A DNA stretch of 64,000 nt from Chrysaora quinquecirrha. Lineage: Eukaryota; Cnidaria; Scyphozoa; Semaeostomeae; Pelagiidae. Under the pieces are notes generated by a model. It ran no database searches, was not told the DNA's origin, and worked only from the letters and a program-made list of their open reading frames with translations. This document shows, piece by piece, positions 40,890 to 52,848 of this stretch. The translations under genes and the position numbers were made by a program. Every line of letters starts with the position of its first letter. Positions within the stretch are counted from its first letter, which is position 1. The stretch lies in NCBI GenBank assembly GCA_014526335.1, contig JACTAT010000003.1:229431-293430 (forward strand), written 5' to 3'.

Positions 40890-43256
40890 TCTTCACTAGC
40901 TCTGGTCTCTGCCGACGTGTAGGAAATTTCGAAAGACATCTTGAAGCAGAACGAGAAATGCTGAAACAAGTGTTTGCTTTTGACCACCAAAACTACTCTC
41001 GCTATTTGACATTTCAGCATGTGCTATTGACGGATTTGAAATCAAGCAACAATCCAGCCTATCACGCGAGAACTGCTCGAGAGAGGATTCGGAGCGAATT
41101 ATTCGGGAGAAAAGTTTGTAACAGTTCACGGGGATTCGGTCACTGAATATTTTAATCGCGAAACCAAAGGGACAGCAGGTCCATTCAGATCCGGATTTAG
41201 TACCAATATCGACAAAACTAACAAATGGGTGAAAACCGTTTATATTTACGCAAAGCTTCGCTTTGCAATGCGTGATAAACTCAACATTAAAACCATGTCG
41301 ACTCACAAAGAGCTTACGGATAGTGGTAAAGCAAAACACCATAGCGATATCGCTGCTTTGAAAGAAAAGTTGTTTTCCTATAAAAGGGATCCATTTTCGA
41401 ATGGTTCTGCAAAAGTAATCTGCACGGGTTTAGAAATCGATACTTAAGTAATTGAAGGCCTAATGAATGCACCAGAAATTGGGAATACCAGATACAAAGA
41501 GTTTGTCCAAAAACGACTTCTAACTAAAGAAAAAAGTATATTTGATCCAATCAAAAGAGTAAAGCTGAAAACTGGGCTTGAAAAAGTAAAGAGTACACCT
41601 AAAGCTTTTGTAGCCAGCAGAGGGGACCCAGAGGAAGAGTAGTTGCTAGGCTAACCTGGTTTACCCTCTGTAAATAAGGTTTATCTATCTATCTATCTAT
41701 CTGAGCAGTATCCATCCTCGAAGAAGATCGACAGGCCTTTGGAATTCTAGTGGCGAAAGCAACATCGCTTGAAGAGGCGTTCAGATTTCCAATTACAACT
41801 CTGCCATTGAGTCTTGCAACACCAAACAACATGTTGCGACAATCAGACAAAGCCAGTTTCCGAAACTATTTGATCAATGAATCAAAAGCAGCTTCCAGCG
41901 TTAACCCACTGAAGGCACGTTGGATGATTGATGGTATGGCCCTCTTTCAAACAGTGAAACCAAAGCAAACATACAGAGAGTGGCCGGTCGCTGTTCTCCA
42001 TTCAGCAATGCCTCCTGAAATAGCAGATGCAGTACAAGTTGAAATTGTCAGCTCCTGCAACGCAAGAGAAACATCTCACAGAGTACTTCTGGAAAGTGTA
42101 GACCAGAAAATGCACCAAGGAAAGAAATGGCTAGAGTTTTTCCACAACAACGAAAATAAGGAAGATCTTATTCGACTTGCAAGCTCATTTTTCAGAAGTT
42201 CAGACGGCAGACGATGTTGAAGATCCCGCATCCCGCTTATCATCACTTACAAAGAGGAAACTTGGCGGGTTCGAAGTGATGGAGTGGAACAAATGCGAGA
42301 TTGCAACCACGAGGAAGGAGGCACGAGACTTGTGCTTCATGCAGCTCAAGATAAATCCCCTGCTATGATAGTTGCAAAGGATACAGACGTGCTTATACTA
42401 TTGCTTCATGGTATGGTACACTGCCATGCCTCACAAGAATGGCAAATGAAGATGAAGTATGTTGATGTACGATTGATATTCGATAACTTTGGCCCTGAAA
42501 TTTGCACAGTGTTATTTCAGATACATGTTCTAACCGGCTGTGATACAACTGCCTACAAATACAATAAAGGAAAGATAAAAGTTTCTAAGAAAATATTGAA
42601 AGACAAAAGTGGATTAGCTCTCATTGATCAACTGGGTAAGAGCACTTCCATTTTCAATGAGACAGTGGGAAACGCAAAGAAATTTTTCCAAATATTTATG
42701 TACCATGGAAAGGATAAAGACAGCTATGTCCTGAACGAGGGTACAGCAATATTTGAAAATGAAAGTGAAATCTTCAGCACCATTATTACCTGACCCAGAT
42801 TCAGTTTGCTAAGAGATAAAACGGGTCCATTTACAATCTTATATTTGGCTGAGCTGCTTGAGCCATCACATAGTTCCGTTGAACATTGAAATTTTCGGAT
42901 GGAAAATTGACCACGACAAGAAATTTGTAAATCCCATTTGGTTCATTGGAAATCAGTTGCCAAGATCTTTTATTCGACAAAGGGGTAAATCCAGGAAGAA
43001 AACAGGTAACACTGGGGATGGTTCTGAAGCTGATAAAGAATCAGAAGCTGAGCAAAATGAACCTTCGCGGAAAAGGAAAAAAGTCACTCCCCGAGGGACG
43101 AAAACAGTAACGACACAAGCGACGACATGGAACAGAGAGAAATTAGTGCCATGGATGAAACGGAATGAGCTTCAGATAGTTCTGATTGGGATAAAGACTT
43201 TACGACATCAGAAGAAGAAAAAACGGACTCTTCCGACAGTGACTATTTACCTTAGA
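40890..43256 (+). pseudogene. FEN/PIN-like nuclease family gene, broken
   Basis: Decayed gene of about 780 codons. Order: EREMLKQVFAFDHQNYSRYL (about 40,945), then 41,229-41,445 (TNKWVKTVYIYAKLR and on), then 41,750-42,220 and 42,284-42,793, then an acidic tail to 43,256 (DSSDSDYLP). Four boxes parallel the XPG/FEN1/PIN core: WMIDGMALFQ (D at about 41,930), HEEGGTRLVLHA (where I recall EEAD in relatives), AKDTDVLILL (two Asp), and LTGCDTTAYK. The family is multi-copy in cnidarians to my knowledge. The nuclease assignment is my inference. Stops, frameshifts and a 67-bp insertion inactivate it. Confidence 0.6.
41636..41702 (+). mobile_element. Tiny retroelement 3' end with (ATCT)n tail
   Basis: About 67 bp with no relation to the flanking reading frame end in GTAAATAAGGTTTATCTATC and five ATCT units. 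This is the form of an extremely 5'-truncated non-LTR element tail. It interrupts the nuclease ORF between GDPEEE and SILEEDRQAF. Confidence 0.6.
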
Positions 43257-43641
43257 TCATTTTTGTACATAATAGTGTTGCAGCGTTTGGTTTCTTGTAG
43301 TTGTGTACTTTATCGTTCATTTCAGGCATCGCATTTTAGCGTGATATGCTATCTTAAAAATTAAGAGTGAAAATTTTAGCCCAATCCGAGTAACAACTTT
43401 AAAGAATAAAATTTGCGGTCGCTGCGGAGGAGAAAACTGAAATATGTAGTAAGGGTAAACCAAATAATAAGAAAATTATGATGAAAAAATAGACAACTGC
43501 GGCATTTCAAAGGAACGCTCTCTTTTCATGTCGTTAGCCAATTTCGTTAGCCAATATTCTCAGAATATAGGCTTCGACTAAACGACTTCGTTTACGAAAA
43601 CATGGTATGTTTTTCACAGGTGCAGGGGAATTCTGACCAGC

Positions 43642-44064
43642 AATAGACCATTTCAACTAAGGGCCTCGTTTCCAATAAAAATTGAAAACTAGGTCGTAGA
43701 GAAATTTCAAGCTCAGATTCGAATTCAGCAGCTTCTTTTTAGTGTTGACGTAAAGTTTTATGCTTCTAGTCCTTACGGTATTGATGTTATAGCTGTTAAA
43801 AGTTTGAAATTCTGTAAAGGATCTGACCATAAAAAATAAATGGGGGTGAAATTTTACACCCTCAATCATTTTACACGGTCAAATCCCTTACAAATTTTCC
43901 AAACTTTCAATCGCTATAGAATCAACACCGTGAGGGCTAGAAGCGTAAAAATTTGCATTGACACAAAAAAGTAGGTCCTGAATTCGAATCTGCAGTCGAA
44001 ACTTCTCTATGACTTAATTTTCAATTTTTTTTTTAAACGAGGCCCTTAGTTGAAATGATCTATT
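43642..44064. mobile_element. Palindromic MITE, 423 bp
   Basis: Both ends read AATAGA(C/T)CATTTCAACTAA inward, followed by GGGCCTCGTTT. The two arms of about 200 bp remain alignable to the centre near 43,855 (CTTCTAGTCCTTACGGTRTTGAT against ATCAACACCGTGAGGGCTAG). No coding capacity. A non-autonomous hairpin-forming element. Confidence 0.8.
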
Positions 44065-44639
44065 CAGTTAAGCTAATAAATTTAACGCTGGATACAAATT
44101 TGCACATTCCTTGTTTTTATGGTTTTTATTTCATTTATTGCATCGCAAAGAAAGGGAGCAAAAGTACCTAAATGCAAGAATCAATGGGTTGGTACAGTTC
44201 CAGCGTAAACTTGAATGCCAGAACAAGGAACCACAATTATAATTTCTATGATGAAGAAAATGACGATTTTTTCCACCGGGCAGTGATTATGTTCCTGGTA
44301 AGGCTTGGATTTATGCTGTACACAAGACCTGGGCTAATCTGAATTCAAACTAAAGGGAACTTCTGGCATTTTAGAAAAGATTTCGTATGTTGCCAAAAAC
44401 TGAGAAAATTAAGGAGAATAAGTCGACTCTAATCAAATAATAAACTGAGCACAATACTGAAGCTGTACAGAAAAACTCCAATACTAAGCGTTTCGTTCTT
44501 GGTGAACACAGCTATGAAAAGATCATTTAAACTATTCACAATGAACAAATTTATGAATTTTTTAATCTGAATTAAGAGTTGCTAAATTGCGAAAAAATTT
44601 CTAACAGTTCTATGAAATCAAAATAAATATTCTAAGGGT
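44065..44639. other. Intron sequence, nothing recognised
   Basis: AT-rich. No supported feature. Confidence 0.45.
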
Positions 44640-45560
44640 GTCATAAATGCGTCAATAACAAAGTAAAATATGTCCCTGGTATGATGACAAATATGCGAAG
44701 GCTAAGAAATCAATAAATAAGGCTTGCAAATCGTTTCAAAATACACTGAAAAATAATTTTAATGAGACGAAGGTGCCTTTCTGAGAAGCTTATTTTTTCA
44801 CAAAGAAGAATTTATAGGAAATTCTGAACTTAAAGCAAAAAACTAGAATGAAAGTCGAAAAGCAGAACTCAGAAAGTTGAAAACTTCTTCCCCCGAGAAA
44901 TGCTCTGTTGTTATTGGTTTCTTTTTAAGGCAGTGAAGAGTCCGATCTCGATAATTATAAAGGGATGACACTTTTAAGCAATTTTTGGCAAACCTTTTTC
45001 TGGGAATCTCAACAGTTTCTTTGATACATATGATACTCTTGATTGAAATCAGACAGCATACTGAAAGGAGCATCAGAATTTTGAACATCAATTAACTGTA
45101 AAACATTGATTGAAAACTCCTTTAACCACACCAAAAGCCTTCTTATCTGTTTTGTCGATTTTAGGAAAGCATTTGACTCAGTTCCACGCTCATTGTTACT
45201 TAATTAGTTGTACCCAGTTCAGCATACATTACTATACTCATTTCATGCTTATATCAAGTTATTTATTACTCTATTCTTACTCTTGCTATACTATAGCTAC
45301 TCTTCTATTCTAACCATTTTATGCTGCATCATGTTGCAAGCACTAGCATAGCACTAGCATGCCCACATTGTAACAAAGCTGTTAGCCAAGTTGTATCAAA
45401 GTCTGACGCTCTTGAACTATTTATGAATAATTTAAATTACACTGTTAATTCTGGATCAAACAGTGTAAGACCAGGTGGTGGTATTTTTAACGAGCTCTGT
45501 TGTATGCTGATGATTTGGTACTCCTTGCAAAAACCACCCCAAGTAATTTCTGTGCAGTAT
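44640..45560 (+). pseudogene. Non-LTR RT relic (endonuclease-RT linker and palm)
   Basis: Plus strand in several frames: WYDDKYAKAKKSINKACKSF (44,680-44,745, linker), DLDNYKGMTLLSNFW (about 44,945-44,990, the NYRGITL box), LLICFVDFRKAFDSVPRS (45,130-45,190, motif A), and LYADDLVLLAKTTPS (about 45,490-45,540, motif C). The order is right for a non-LTR ORF2. The catalytic YADD is visible but the gene is shattered. Confidence 0.75.
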
Positions 45561-45660
45561 GGTGGGGGATATTCAGTAGAGCGGGGAGATACCATGATTG
45601 CCGTGGGGATACACAGAATCAGTACTAGTTGTGGATTTCATGCCCATGGCATATTCACAA
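45540..45660. repeat. CAGTACTG-type repeat units in RT relic
   Basis: GTGCAGTATGGTGGGGGATA and following units (GGGGAGATACCATGATTGC, CAGTACTAGT) resemble those making up the palindrome at 1,738-2,103. They start immediately after the RT motif C, so they mark an insertion. Confidence 0.55.
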
Positions 45661-45872
45661 GCTTTGAGGTAAAGTCATTCGAGTTGAGGTTGTTCAATAA
45701 TTCCCTAAGAAGCATAGTTTAAAAAGGGCACTATGGTGTGATCAAAAACCAACGAAAAGAGTCTAAGCTGAAATCCATCCAATTCCCTATTTTGCAAAGC
45801 AGGGAAAAATAATTTCTCTTCCATTTGTTTTTGTATATTTAGATATGACTATATACTTGAAAGAGCCCCGGA

Positions 45873-45965
45873 GATACTACGAGGAATCAGATTGATTATA
45901 TCCCTATTAACGAAAGGTTTAAAAGAGCGATGAAGAGTATCAAAATATGTCCGAGTGCAATGGAC
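45873..45965 (+). pseudogene. APE-endonuclease fragment of a non-LTR element
   Basis: RNQIDYIPINERFKRAMKSI then KICPSA is the C-terminal box of the APE-type endonuclease (NQIDYI...R). In an intact element it precedes RT, but here it lies downstream of the RT relic, so it is from a separate copy or a rearrangement. Confidence 0.6.
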
Positions 45966-47189
45966 AGCATTTCGCTTGATTGGTGATGGTCAAAAGGCAT
46001 GCCCACACAGCGAAACCAATCAGTGTTGACTCGATCGCTGCAATCAGTGTTGACTCGAGATTTTTGGACAAGACATTTCGGACACGAATGAAAATGCTGT
46101 GCAGAATGGTTTTACTTAGATCGTAAGCAGCTTTTACTTAAATCGTCGTTTCTCACAAATTTGGAAACATCGTCATTCAAAGATTTTTGCGACAACAAAT
46201 TTTCTGAACAACTCTAGGTATGAGGTCGAAATTTTAAGTGCCTACACACCATCCACATAGCTTATGTCTGGGATGCTTTTTGGGCCGTTCTTAGTCTTGC
46301 GAAAATTCAGATATTTTAGGCCTTCAAACATGACAGAAAACCAATCGTTTCTGCTGCTTAGCAAAACTTGATTTTTTTAAATAACCCTGCAGAGATCATT
46401 CCTGAAAATCACCTAATTAGCTAGATGTATCATCCCTTTTGGACAACAGAAAATATCAACTTGTAAGCATTTATGGTTTGAAGAAATCTTTGTCAGAAGC
46501 TGAAAGTGGTATTTTCCATTTTTTCTGCAGCCATTTTGGCTAATTAGCATATTATTGCAGAAATGCAGAAATTCCATTGCTCCTGAAACAAGATGGTCTT
46601 GTTCCATATTCTTACCGATATTTAGCTCTAAAGTTATAATAACAGAAAAATAAGTCTAATAGAAGCCAAACCCCCTTACGTTGCGTCTCATAAATTTGAA
46701 AATGCCGTTGAAAATATTAAAAGAACAGTTAACGGCTTTCCTCTTTTAGCATTCTCGGATAATAGCGCAAGACTTAGCACAAAGGCGTTTCGAATCAAAT
46801 CTGCTTAAGAGCGTATGCAGTTTATCTGATGAGCTTTCTTGGGGCAATGAAACGTTGGTTGCCCAACGAGTAAATAAATAGTGCGATGACTGGGAAGAAC
46901 TTCGGCATTATTGACGTAGATTATCTCCATTTCAACTTATGTATAGTCGTGCACGAAGTAGCTAGTATTTGACATTGAAAATAAGCGAGAGGCAAACTGG
47001 CCTAAGGATGATGAGCGAAGTACTTCCACAAACATCTCAATGAGCATAAAATTCAAGTAACAGGGAAATCATAGAAAGCTCCTGCAACGCAAGAGAAAAA
47101 TTTAGAATGCAAGATAAAGTACGTCGAAGAATAAAGAACTAGAACTCAGAGATATCGCACTCTATGAAAATCAAGTGGTAATAGGCCTT
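45966..47189. other. Intron sequence, nothing recognised
   Basis: No supported coding feature. A short match CTCCTGCAACGCAAGAGAAA to the nuclease gene (42,053) occurs at about 47,081, possibly another tiny fragment of that element. Confidence 0.4.
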
Positions 47190-48059
47190 AACTGAAAAGT
47201 ACCTTCGACCTTATCGTGTTTTCAGTAAACTAGAAGTAAACCACCAGGGAAATGTGAGATCGACCCTCACATGACAATAACGACAACATACAACAATAAT
47301 GATAATAACATGCTGAATCTGATGTCGATGATGTCAATGATTATATTAATGATGATATTGGTGGTGTTGCTGATCTTAATAACGTTCACTAGAATTTCCA
47401 GAACACATCTCCTTCAATTCTGTACAGCAATAAGCAAAGATTCTTTTGTCGTGGTGTTTAGATTGTTTGCCTTAAAATAGGCCTTACTGAAAAGTACCTT
47501 CGGCCTTATCGTGTTATCAGTAAACTAGAAGTAAACCACCAGGGAAATATGAGATCGACCCTAACTCAGATGGGAAAGAAAATTTCTGCATTTAAAAAAT
47601 TTGAAAAGATTTTCTTCAGCTCATATTAGTCCAGAGGGTCACTTTTTTGCGTAGATTGCGAATCTGGATGTTGATCCGTGATTCTGGGGGGCTTTTCAGA
47701 AAAACAGGGGGGTTTCGGGGGAGAATTTAGGGATTTCCCATTAATGTGTCTATCAATTGATAAAGAACTAGCTAACATGATAATAACGATAAACCAATAC
47801 GGAATTCCAGTTTGCGTAAAACTTTACCTTAGAAATGGCATCGTTAAGGGGTCAGGGGGTCAAGAGGGTCTGTAAGGGAGTGAGGATCTTCTGGGCTTGA
47901 TAGAAAGCCAACAGTTGTCCCGATGCTCATATTCAAATTTCTGTAAAAGTTACTTGCCCGAAACTTTTTTGATTATGAACAGCAGAAACAGACCGAAACA
48001 ATGAATGGCTTTCGGAAATTTAAGGATCTGTTTTGCAGCTTTATTCTAAAAATTGTGTT

Positions 48060-49510
48060 TCAGATTCTTTTTCTTTTGCTAATGCTATTCAACACCTTCA
48101 ATTAGACCCGGAAAACTTTACCAACGTCCCTTTAGATGAGACTATCGGGATTTGCGCTAGAGTTCATTAAGGGGGTGAACTTGTCAGCCCACCGTTCCCC
48201 AAGGAGGCATTTGCCGAAATGATTGAGTCTGCTACCAGGTCAGTAGAGTTCAGCTTCAACAATGAGATGTACCGACAAAGAGACGGAGTCGCCATGGGGA
48301 GCCCATTGGGACCAGCTCTAGCCAACATCTTTGTTGGTTTCTAAGAAGGCCAAATTTTCGGCTCTACATCAAAACCACCGGTTTATTTTCGATATGTTGA
48401 TGACACTTTCGCCATTTTCAAAAAAGAGTCCGATTGTTACGTTTTCCTCCAAAAACTTAACGCCTTCCATCCGTCTCTAAAAATTACTTTCGAAAAGGAC
48501 AACAACCATTTGCCTTTTCTCGACGTTTTTGTTGAAACAACTACTACTGGATTTCTTATCAGTATCTATAGTAAACAAACCTTAAGCGGCCTCTATATAC
48601 GTTGGGATTCCTTTGGTCCAAAACAGAGGAAAATGATTTGCTCTAAATCTCGGGATCTCGGCTTGTTTCGGAACTGTATAAAATACAGGTCTATTCTTAT
48701 TGAAAACAGTTACCCTGAGGACGTCATTTCGGACGTCAGGTCGTCCTTTCACAAGAAGATCGCAAGTTTTTCGGCAGATAGAAAGTATGGTCCGCAAAAG
48801 TGCCCTGTTTACCTAAAAATGCCTTAGATAGGAAACATCTCATTGCGATTCGAAAATCAAATTAAAAAGACCATTACTAAGTGCTTCGCTGCTGCCAACC
48901 CTCGGTTAGTTTTTGGCACTCGGGAAGCTCTACCATCCATTCAAAAGTATTGCGTACCTAGCACAAAAAAATTTGGTTATTTGTGAAATTTCGTGCCAGT
49001 GTGATGTCAGGTACGTAGGTCGTACTTCCCAGATATTAGGTGGTAGGATATAACAGCATGCCCCTACTAATAGATGAACCACCCCGTGGGTCAAAACAAC
49101 AACCTAGCCTCAAACATGATTAGGCCATAGGACAACATCTACTTGATACCCCCAATTTGTACAGAATATTACAGCGAGGATTGTTTTACAATCATTGGCA
49201 AAGCAAGATCTTTGTTTCACTGAGGTGTTTTGGAAACTGTCCACATCAAAACCAAAAGGCCAGTTCTGTGTAGACAGAAAGAGTTCGGTTTCTCACTTGG
49301 AATTAATTCTATTGGTCTTCTCGCTGTATCCGACTAGCTGATTGGTGTTTAAAGTACAATGCCAATTCAGCTTCTCTTTCCGATTGGTCCACTTCGACCC
49401 GCATCTAGGTATAAATTCCGCCTCAGTTCATTGCTTCGTCTGTTTCTGATGTTCATACTCTGAGGAGTGTCAGACGTAACAATGCACGAAAATATTTATC
49501 GCCATTTTGA
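48060..49510 (+). mobile_element. Penelope-like retroelement (family A, copy 2)
   Basis: The plus strand carries the RT from about motif 4 onward to a decayed GIY-YIG domain (CQCDVRYVGRTSQ at about 49,000-49,040, with frameshifts) and a 3' end homologous to copy 1 (2,200-2,400, inverted relative to it). The terminal region has the CTGAGGA...GACGTAAC element that could be a hammerhead remnant. Confidence 0.85.
48100..48826 (+). pseudogene. PLE reverse transcriptase, broken
   Basis: One frame interrupted by stops at about 48,170 and 48,342: [37 protein letters not shown] (motif C), LPFLDVFVETTTTGFL, LYIRWDSFGPKQRK and SILIENSYPEDVI. These are the classic PLE RT boxes (RYVDD, LPFLDV, YxxWxSFxP). 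The stop after VGF kills the palm. Otherwise the copy is well preserved. Confidence 0.9.
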
Positions 49511-50916
49511 AGTTTTGTACTACTCAAAAACTCTTGCACCCTTGTTAAGTTCACACTAACAAATCACAAAGTTCTTGCCTCATTTAAACTGCAGGCAGAG
49601 AAGACAACTACTGGTTTTCCATCAAGCCCAGAAGATCCTCACTCCCTTACACTTACAGACCCTCTTGACCCCTTTACTCCTTAATGATGACATTTCTCAG
49701 GTAAAGTTTTACGCAAACAGGAATTCCGTATTGATTTATCGTTATTATCATGTTAGCTAGTTCTTTATCAATTGATAGACACATCAATGGGAAATCCCTA
49801 AATTCTCCCCCGAAACCCCCCTGTTTTTCCGAAAAGCCCACCAGAATCACCGATCAACATCCAGACTCGCAATCTATGCAAAAAAGTGACCCAGAAAATG
49901 TTTATCCCATAAAATGCCTGCTCGGGTGGTAATACTCCCCGTTCACCCTCTGCACTATATTGTCTTCTATGATTTAAGTAAACATAGCAATGCTGTCGCA
50001 ATGTGCGAATGATGGCGGTACAACGCTTACCACAGAGGGTTTGCAAGAATTTGTAACAATGAAACAATGATTTAACAAATGAATCCATGTCCTGCAGTAC
50101 AATAACTGCAGCAAAACTGATTATGATCATGATTATCATGATTATAACAATGATCATGACCATAACGATGATGATGCTGATGATGCTGATCATGATTATC
50201 ACAATGATAATGACCATGACAATAACGACAACATACAACAATAATGATAATAACATGCTGAATCTGATGGTGATGATCTCAATGATTATGATAATGATGA
50301 TATTGGTGGTGTTGCTGATCATTATTTCGTTCACCGAATTTCCCGAACACATCTCCTTCAATTCTGTACAGCAATAAGCCAAGATTCCTTTGTCGTGGTG
50401 TTAAGAATGTTTGCCATGCTAAATGGCAAAATGCCAATGATAATGAACTAAACAACTGCCATTCATCAAATCGATTGTTTTCACCACTACGGCACTTCGG
50501 CTGTTTTTAAACATGACAAATTTAACTAAAAATGGCGAAATAAATATATTCCTGAACGTTGGTCAGAAGATGCGAATGACTTCCACATTACGTATAGCCC
50601 TAGAATCGAAGAGAAGGGTGAAGTAAACAAAAATCAAAGCTAAAGAGTGCAGAACAACAGATATAGAGGTATGGAATACCCGTTACTGACCATTGACTGT
50701 TTCTTAGTGTTAATTGTATATATAAGCTATTTAAAGGATATCGACCTTCATTTTTATACACAAACAAAAAAGAGTCCTCATTTTTCATGTTAACTTTACT
50801 TCTTTGTTTTCAGTTTTGTGAGTTTTAAGGTAAATTTTGAGAAAACCGTTTTTTGTTTAGAAGAGGGTGTGCAGAAATTTAGGGAAGTCTGTTACAAGAC
50901 AGTGTTGAATGTTAGA

Positions 50917-51242
50917 CCTCGTTTATACTATGCCGGTACGAGGAGAATACGGTATGCAATGATACCGTTTTGGCCATGGGTCTACACTATGCTGTGTTGA
51001 TATGAATACTGTACAAAATGAATACGGAACGCTAACTGGCTTCATCTGAAAACGGCATAGTGTAAACGGTTGAATACGGTACAGTTTGATGCCGCTTTGC
51101 TGAATTAATGAGAGGAAAACAATTATTTTTTCTTTTTTTTATATTATTCTTTGTCTTCTTTTTGCTCGTCGTCGATTCCCAATCCCCCTACCGATATAAA
51201 ATCATGTCGTATTCATTTCATACAGGCATAGTGTAAACGGGG
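50917..51242. mobile_element. MITE with CCYCGTTTAYACTATGCC termini
   Basis: 326 bp. The left end reads CCTCGTTTATACTATGCCGG and the right end, reverse-complemented, CCCCGTTTACACTATGCCTG. Similarity continues for about 40 bp (AATACGGTATG/AATACGACATG), and an internal CGGCATAGTGTAAACGG is at 51,052-51,068. No ORF and no obvious target duplication. It ends 23 bp from the ERCC8 splice donor at 51,265. Confidence 0.75.
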
Positions 51243-51265
51243 ATAAGAAATTAAATTATACTTAC

Positions 51266-51332
51266 CTCCCTGAGGCTAGCACATAATCACATCGTGGAGA
51301 CCAACAGAGGCATAAAACCGGTTTACTGTGGC
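51266..51332 (-). CDS. ERCC8: ERCC8 (CSA) exon, blade 4
   Basis: 67 bp, entering in phase 1 and leaving in phase 2. Acceptor GTATTTAG before 51,332, donor GGGAG|GTAAGT. It encodes GHSKPVLCLCWSPRCDYVLA, matching [20 protein letters not shown] in human CSA. It joins TVQ-G in the exon at 57,634 to S-QDNCVKIW in the exon at 40,110 in frame. Confidence 0.95.
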
Positions 51333-51379
51333 CTAAATACAAAGCAAAATCCCCAATCAGACACTTGTCACAATTCAGG

Positions 51380-51860
51380 TATCCGTACAACTTCTATGGG
51401 TGCTGAAATAGCCTTTAGCCTGTCTGACAATACTCAGAGGATCTAAGAAACACACTGAAACAATTAAGTACGTTGGAAATTATACCCAGATGAGGATCGA
51501 AATGCACCAAATAGAAAAGTGCAGGTCAATCTGTATTGTGTTCTGATCAAAAGTCAGCTTGCAGCGTTAGGAGCAGGGGAAAGTTTGAAAGAGCGATTTA
51601 GCCCTTTGTTTACCGATGTTTTAAGTGCCATAATCAAAACAAAGCCATAAAAAATTCCGGCTTTGAAGAATACCTATGATGCATGCATATTTACATGAAG
51701 AAATAGATGGAAATTAGGTATAAACTACAGCTTTGGCTTTTGCTTTCAAAATGGCGACATGATTTCGAAGCATACTGTGAAATTTCGCCCAATTTTCAGT
51801 CAGACAAAATTTTGGCATAAATTAAAAACCGAGAAGTGCTATTTTTCTTAAATGACTAAT
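51380..51860 (-). pseudogene. Third PLE family-A 3' terminal relic
   Basis: TATACCCAGATGAGGATCGA and AAATGCACCAAATAGAAAAG (51,485-51,520) are close to the copy-1 sequence ATACCCAGATGCGAATCGAA / TGCACCAATCAGAAAGCG at 2,318-2,355 in the same orientation. No coding part is left. Confidence 0.6.
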
Positions 51861-52848
51861 GAAGGGAACTTAGTAATTTTCTGGCAGCAGAATTTTAGTG
51901 TACTTTCGTTTGATAATTTTCAATAATAGGAAAAGTTAAGGTGGTAGCTATTATTTAGCATAGGGCTTTTTTGGAAATAAAATAATTAAAAATCGTCCAT
52001 TCCTCCCTGAAAAATTTTTCACCAATTTTGTCCTTTTCTGATGTGGCTGAAAGACGCGAGTATATGATCTTGAATAATTCTTATGGTGGTAAATAAAGGG
52101 TTAGGGCATTTACATTTCTCATATTGATCAAAAACATATTCGAGCATTTTCAACATTTTGATCAACATTATTTTCGAGCAGCCACCTCATGACTGCCTCT
52201 TCCCTACAACAGCTGCGAGGAAAAATCATATGTTGGGTCAAAAAAATGACTATTAGAAGTTATAACAATTTTTAGCAAAGAGAACAACCATACCGCATTA
52301 CCAAGGAACAACTCTTTATGAAACATGAATCAGTCATAGAAAACATTTGCTGGACAACCAGAGCCGGGATAGATTTAGAAAAATACGCAAGTCAGAACTC
52401 ATTTTAACGGTTTTCTTTAATCGTTTCAGTTAAAGTGGAAACAGCTTACAATGGCAAAATCAAGGTTCGTTAATGGAATTCCCCATTTCTCTGAAAATGA
52501 TGGAAAGTAAGCATGTCGCGAACCGCAAAGGACTATGGACTGGTTTATTTTTCTTAATTTTGTTATGTAAAAAAAGTAAAAACGTGCTCGCAGATTATTC
52601 GTTGTTGTAGTAGTGAGTACTGGAAAATGGTGAGAGAAAATTAGAAATCGAAGTTATCTTTTGTTGTTGTGTACCTGAGCGAAAGAATCTTTACGACAAG
52701 CAAACTAGGTATCAAATTGCTCTGGACAACCCGGAGAGTGCAGGCACCTGGGTAAAACCTCTAATATTTAAACACATTTTCAGTTAATGCAAAATTTCCT
52801 CAAAGTGAGCAAATTTTTTGCAGTTTGCATAAGTAAATTGTCAACAGC
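51861..52848. other. Intron sequence, nothing recognised
   Basis: AT-rich, no supported feature. Confidence 0.45.

Larger units (their letters stand above)
40512..43435 (+). mobile_element. TIR-bounded element with FEN/PIN-like nuclease gene
   Basis: Inverted repeats of about 57 bp bound the gene. The left (40,512-40,568) reads TTTTCCTCCTCCGCAGCGAC and ends GTTGTTACTCGAATGG. The right (43,381-43,435), reverse-complemented, reads TTTTCTCCTCCGCAGCGACC and ends GTTGTTACTCGGATTGG. The gene's stop codon is about 125 bp from the right repeat. No target duplication could be fixed. The arrangement is that of a DNA transposon whose only gene is the nuclease-like ORF. I cannot match the TIR to a named superfamily. 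Confidence 0.65.
47190..50440. repeat. Complex repeat: direct and inverted duplications around a PLE
   Basis: An inverted pair, 47,632-47,919 and 49,598-49,893 (AATTTAGGGATTTCCCAT against ATGGGAAATCCCTAAATT), encloses Penelope copy 2. A direct pair, 47,262-47,460 and 50,206-50,420, shares ATAACGACAACATACAACAA through CTCCTTCAATTCTGTACAGC. A 75-bp block (GAAAAGTACCTTCG...GAGATCGACCCT) is repeated at 47,195 and 47,486. Together they suggest an inverted-repeat element that was duplicated and then invaded by the PLE. Confidence 0.7.

Noticed and set aside
50905..51255. An 8-bp target duplication around the MITE (hAT-like)
   Set aside because: The flanks AATGTTAGA and ATAAGAAAT do not match convincingly, so I left the superfamily open.
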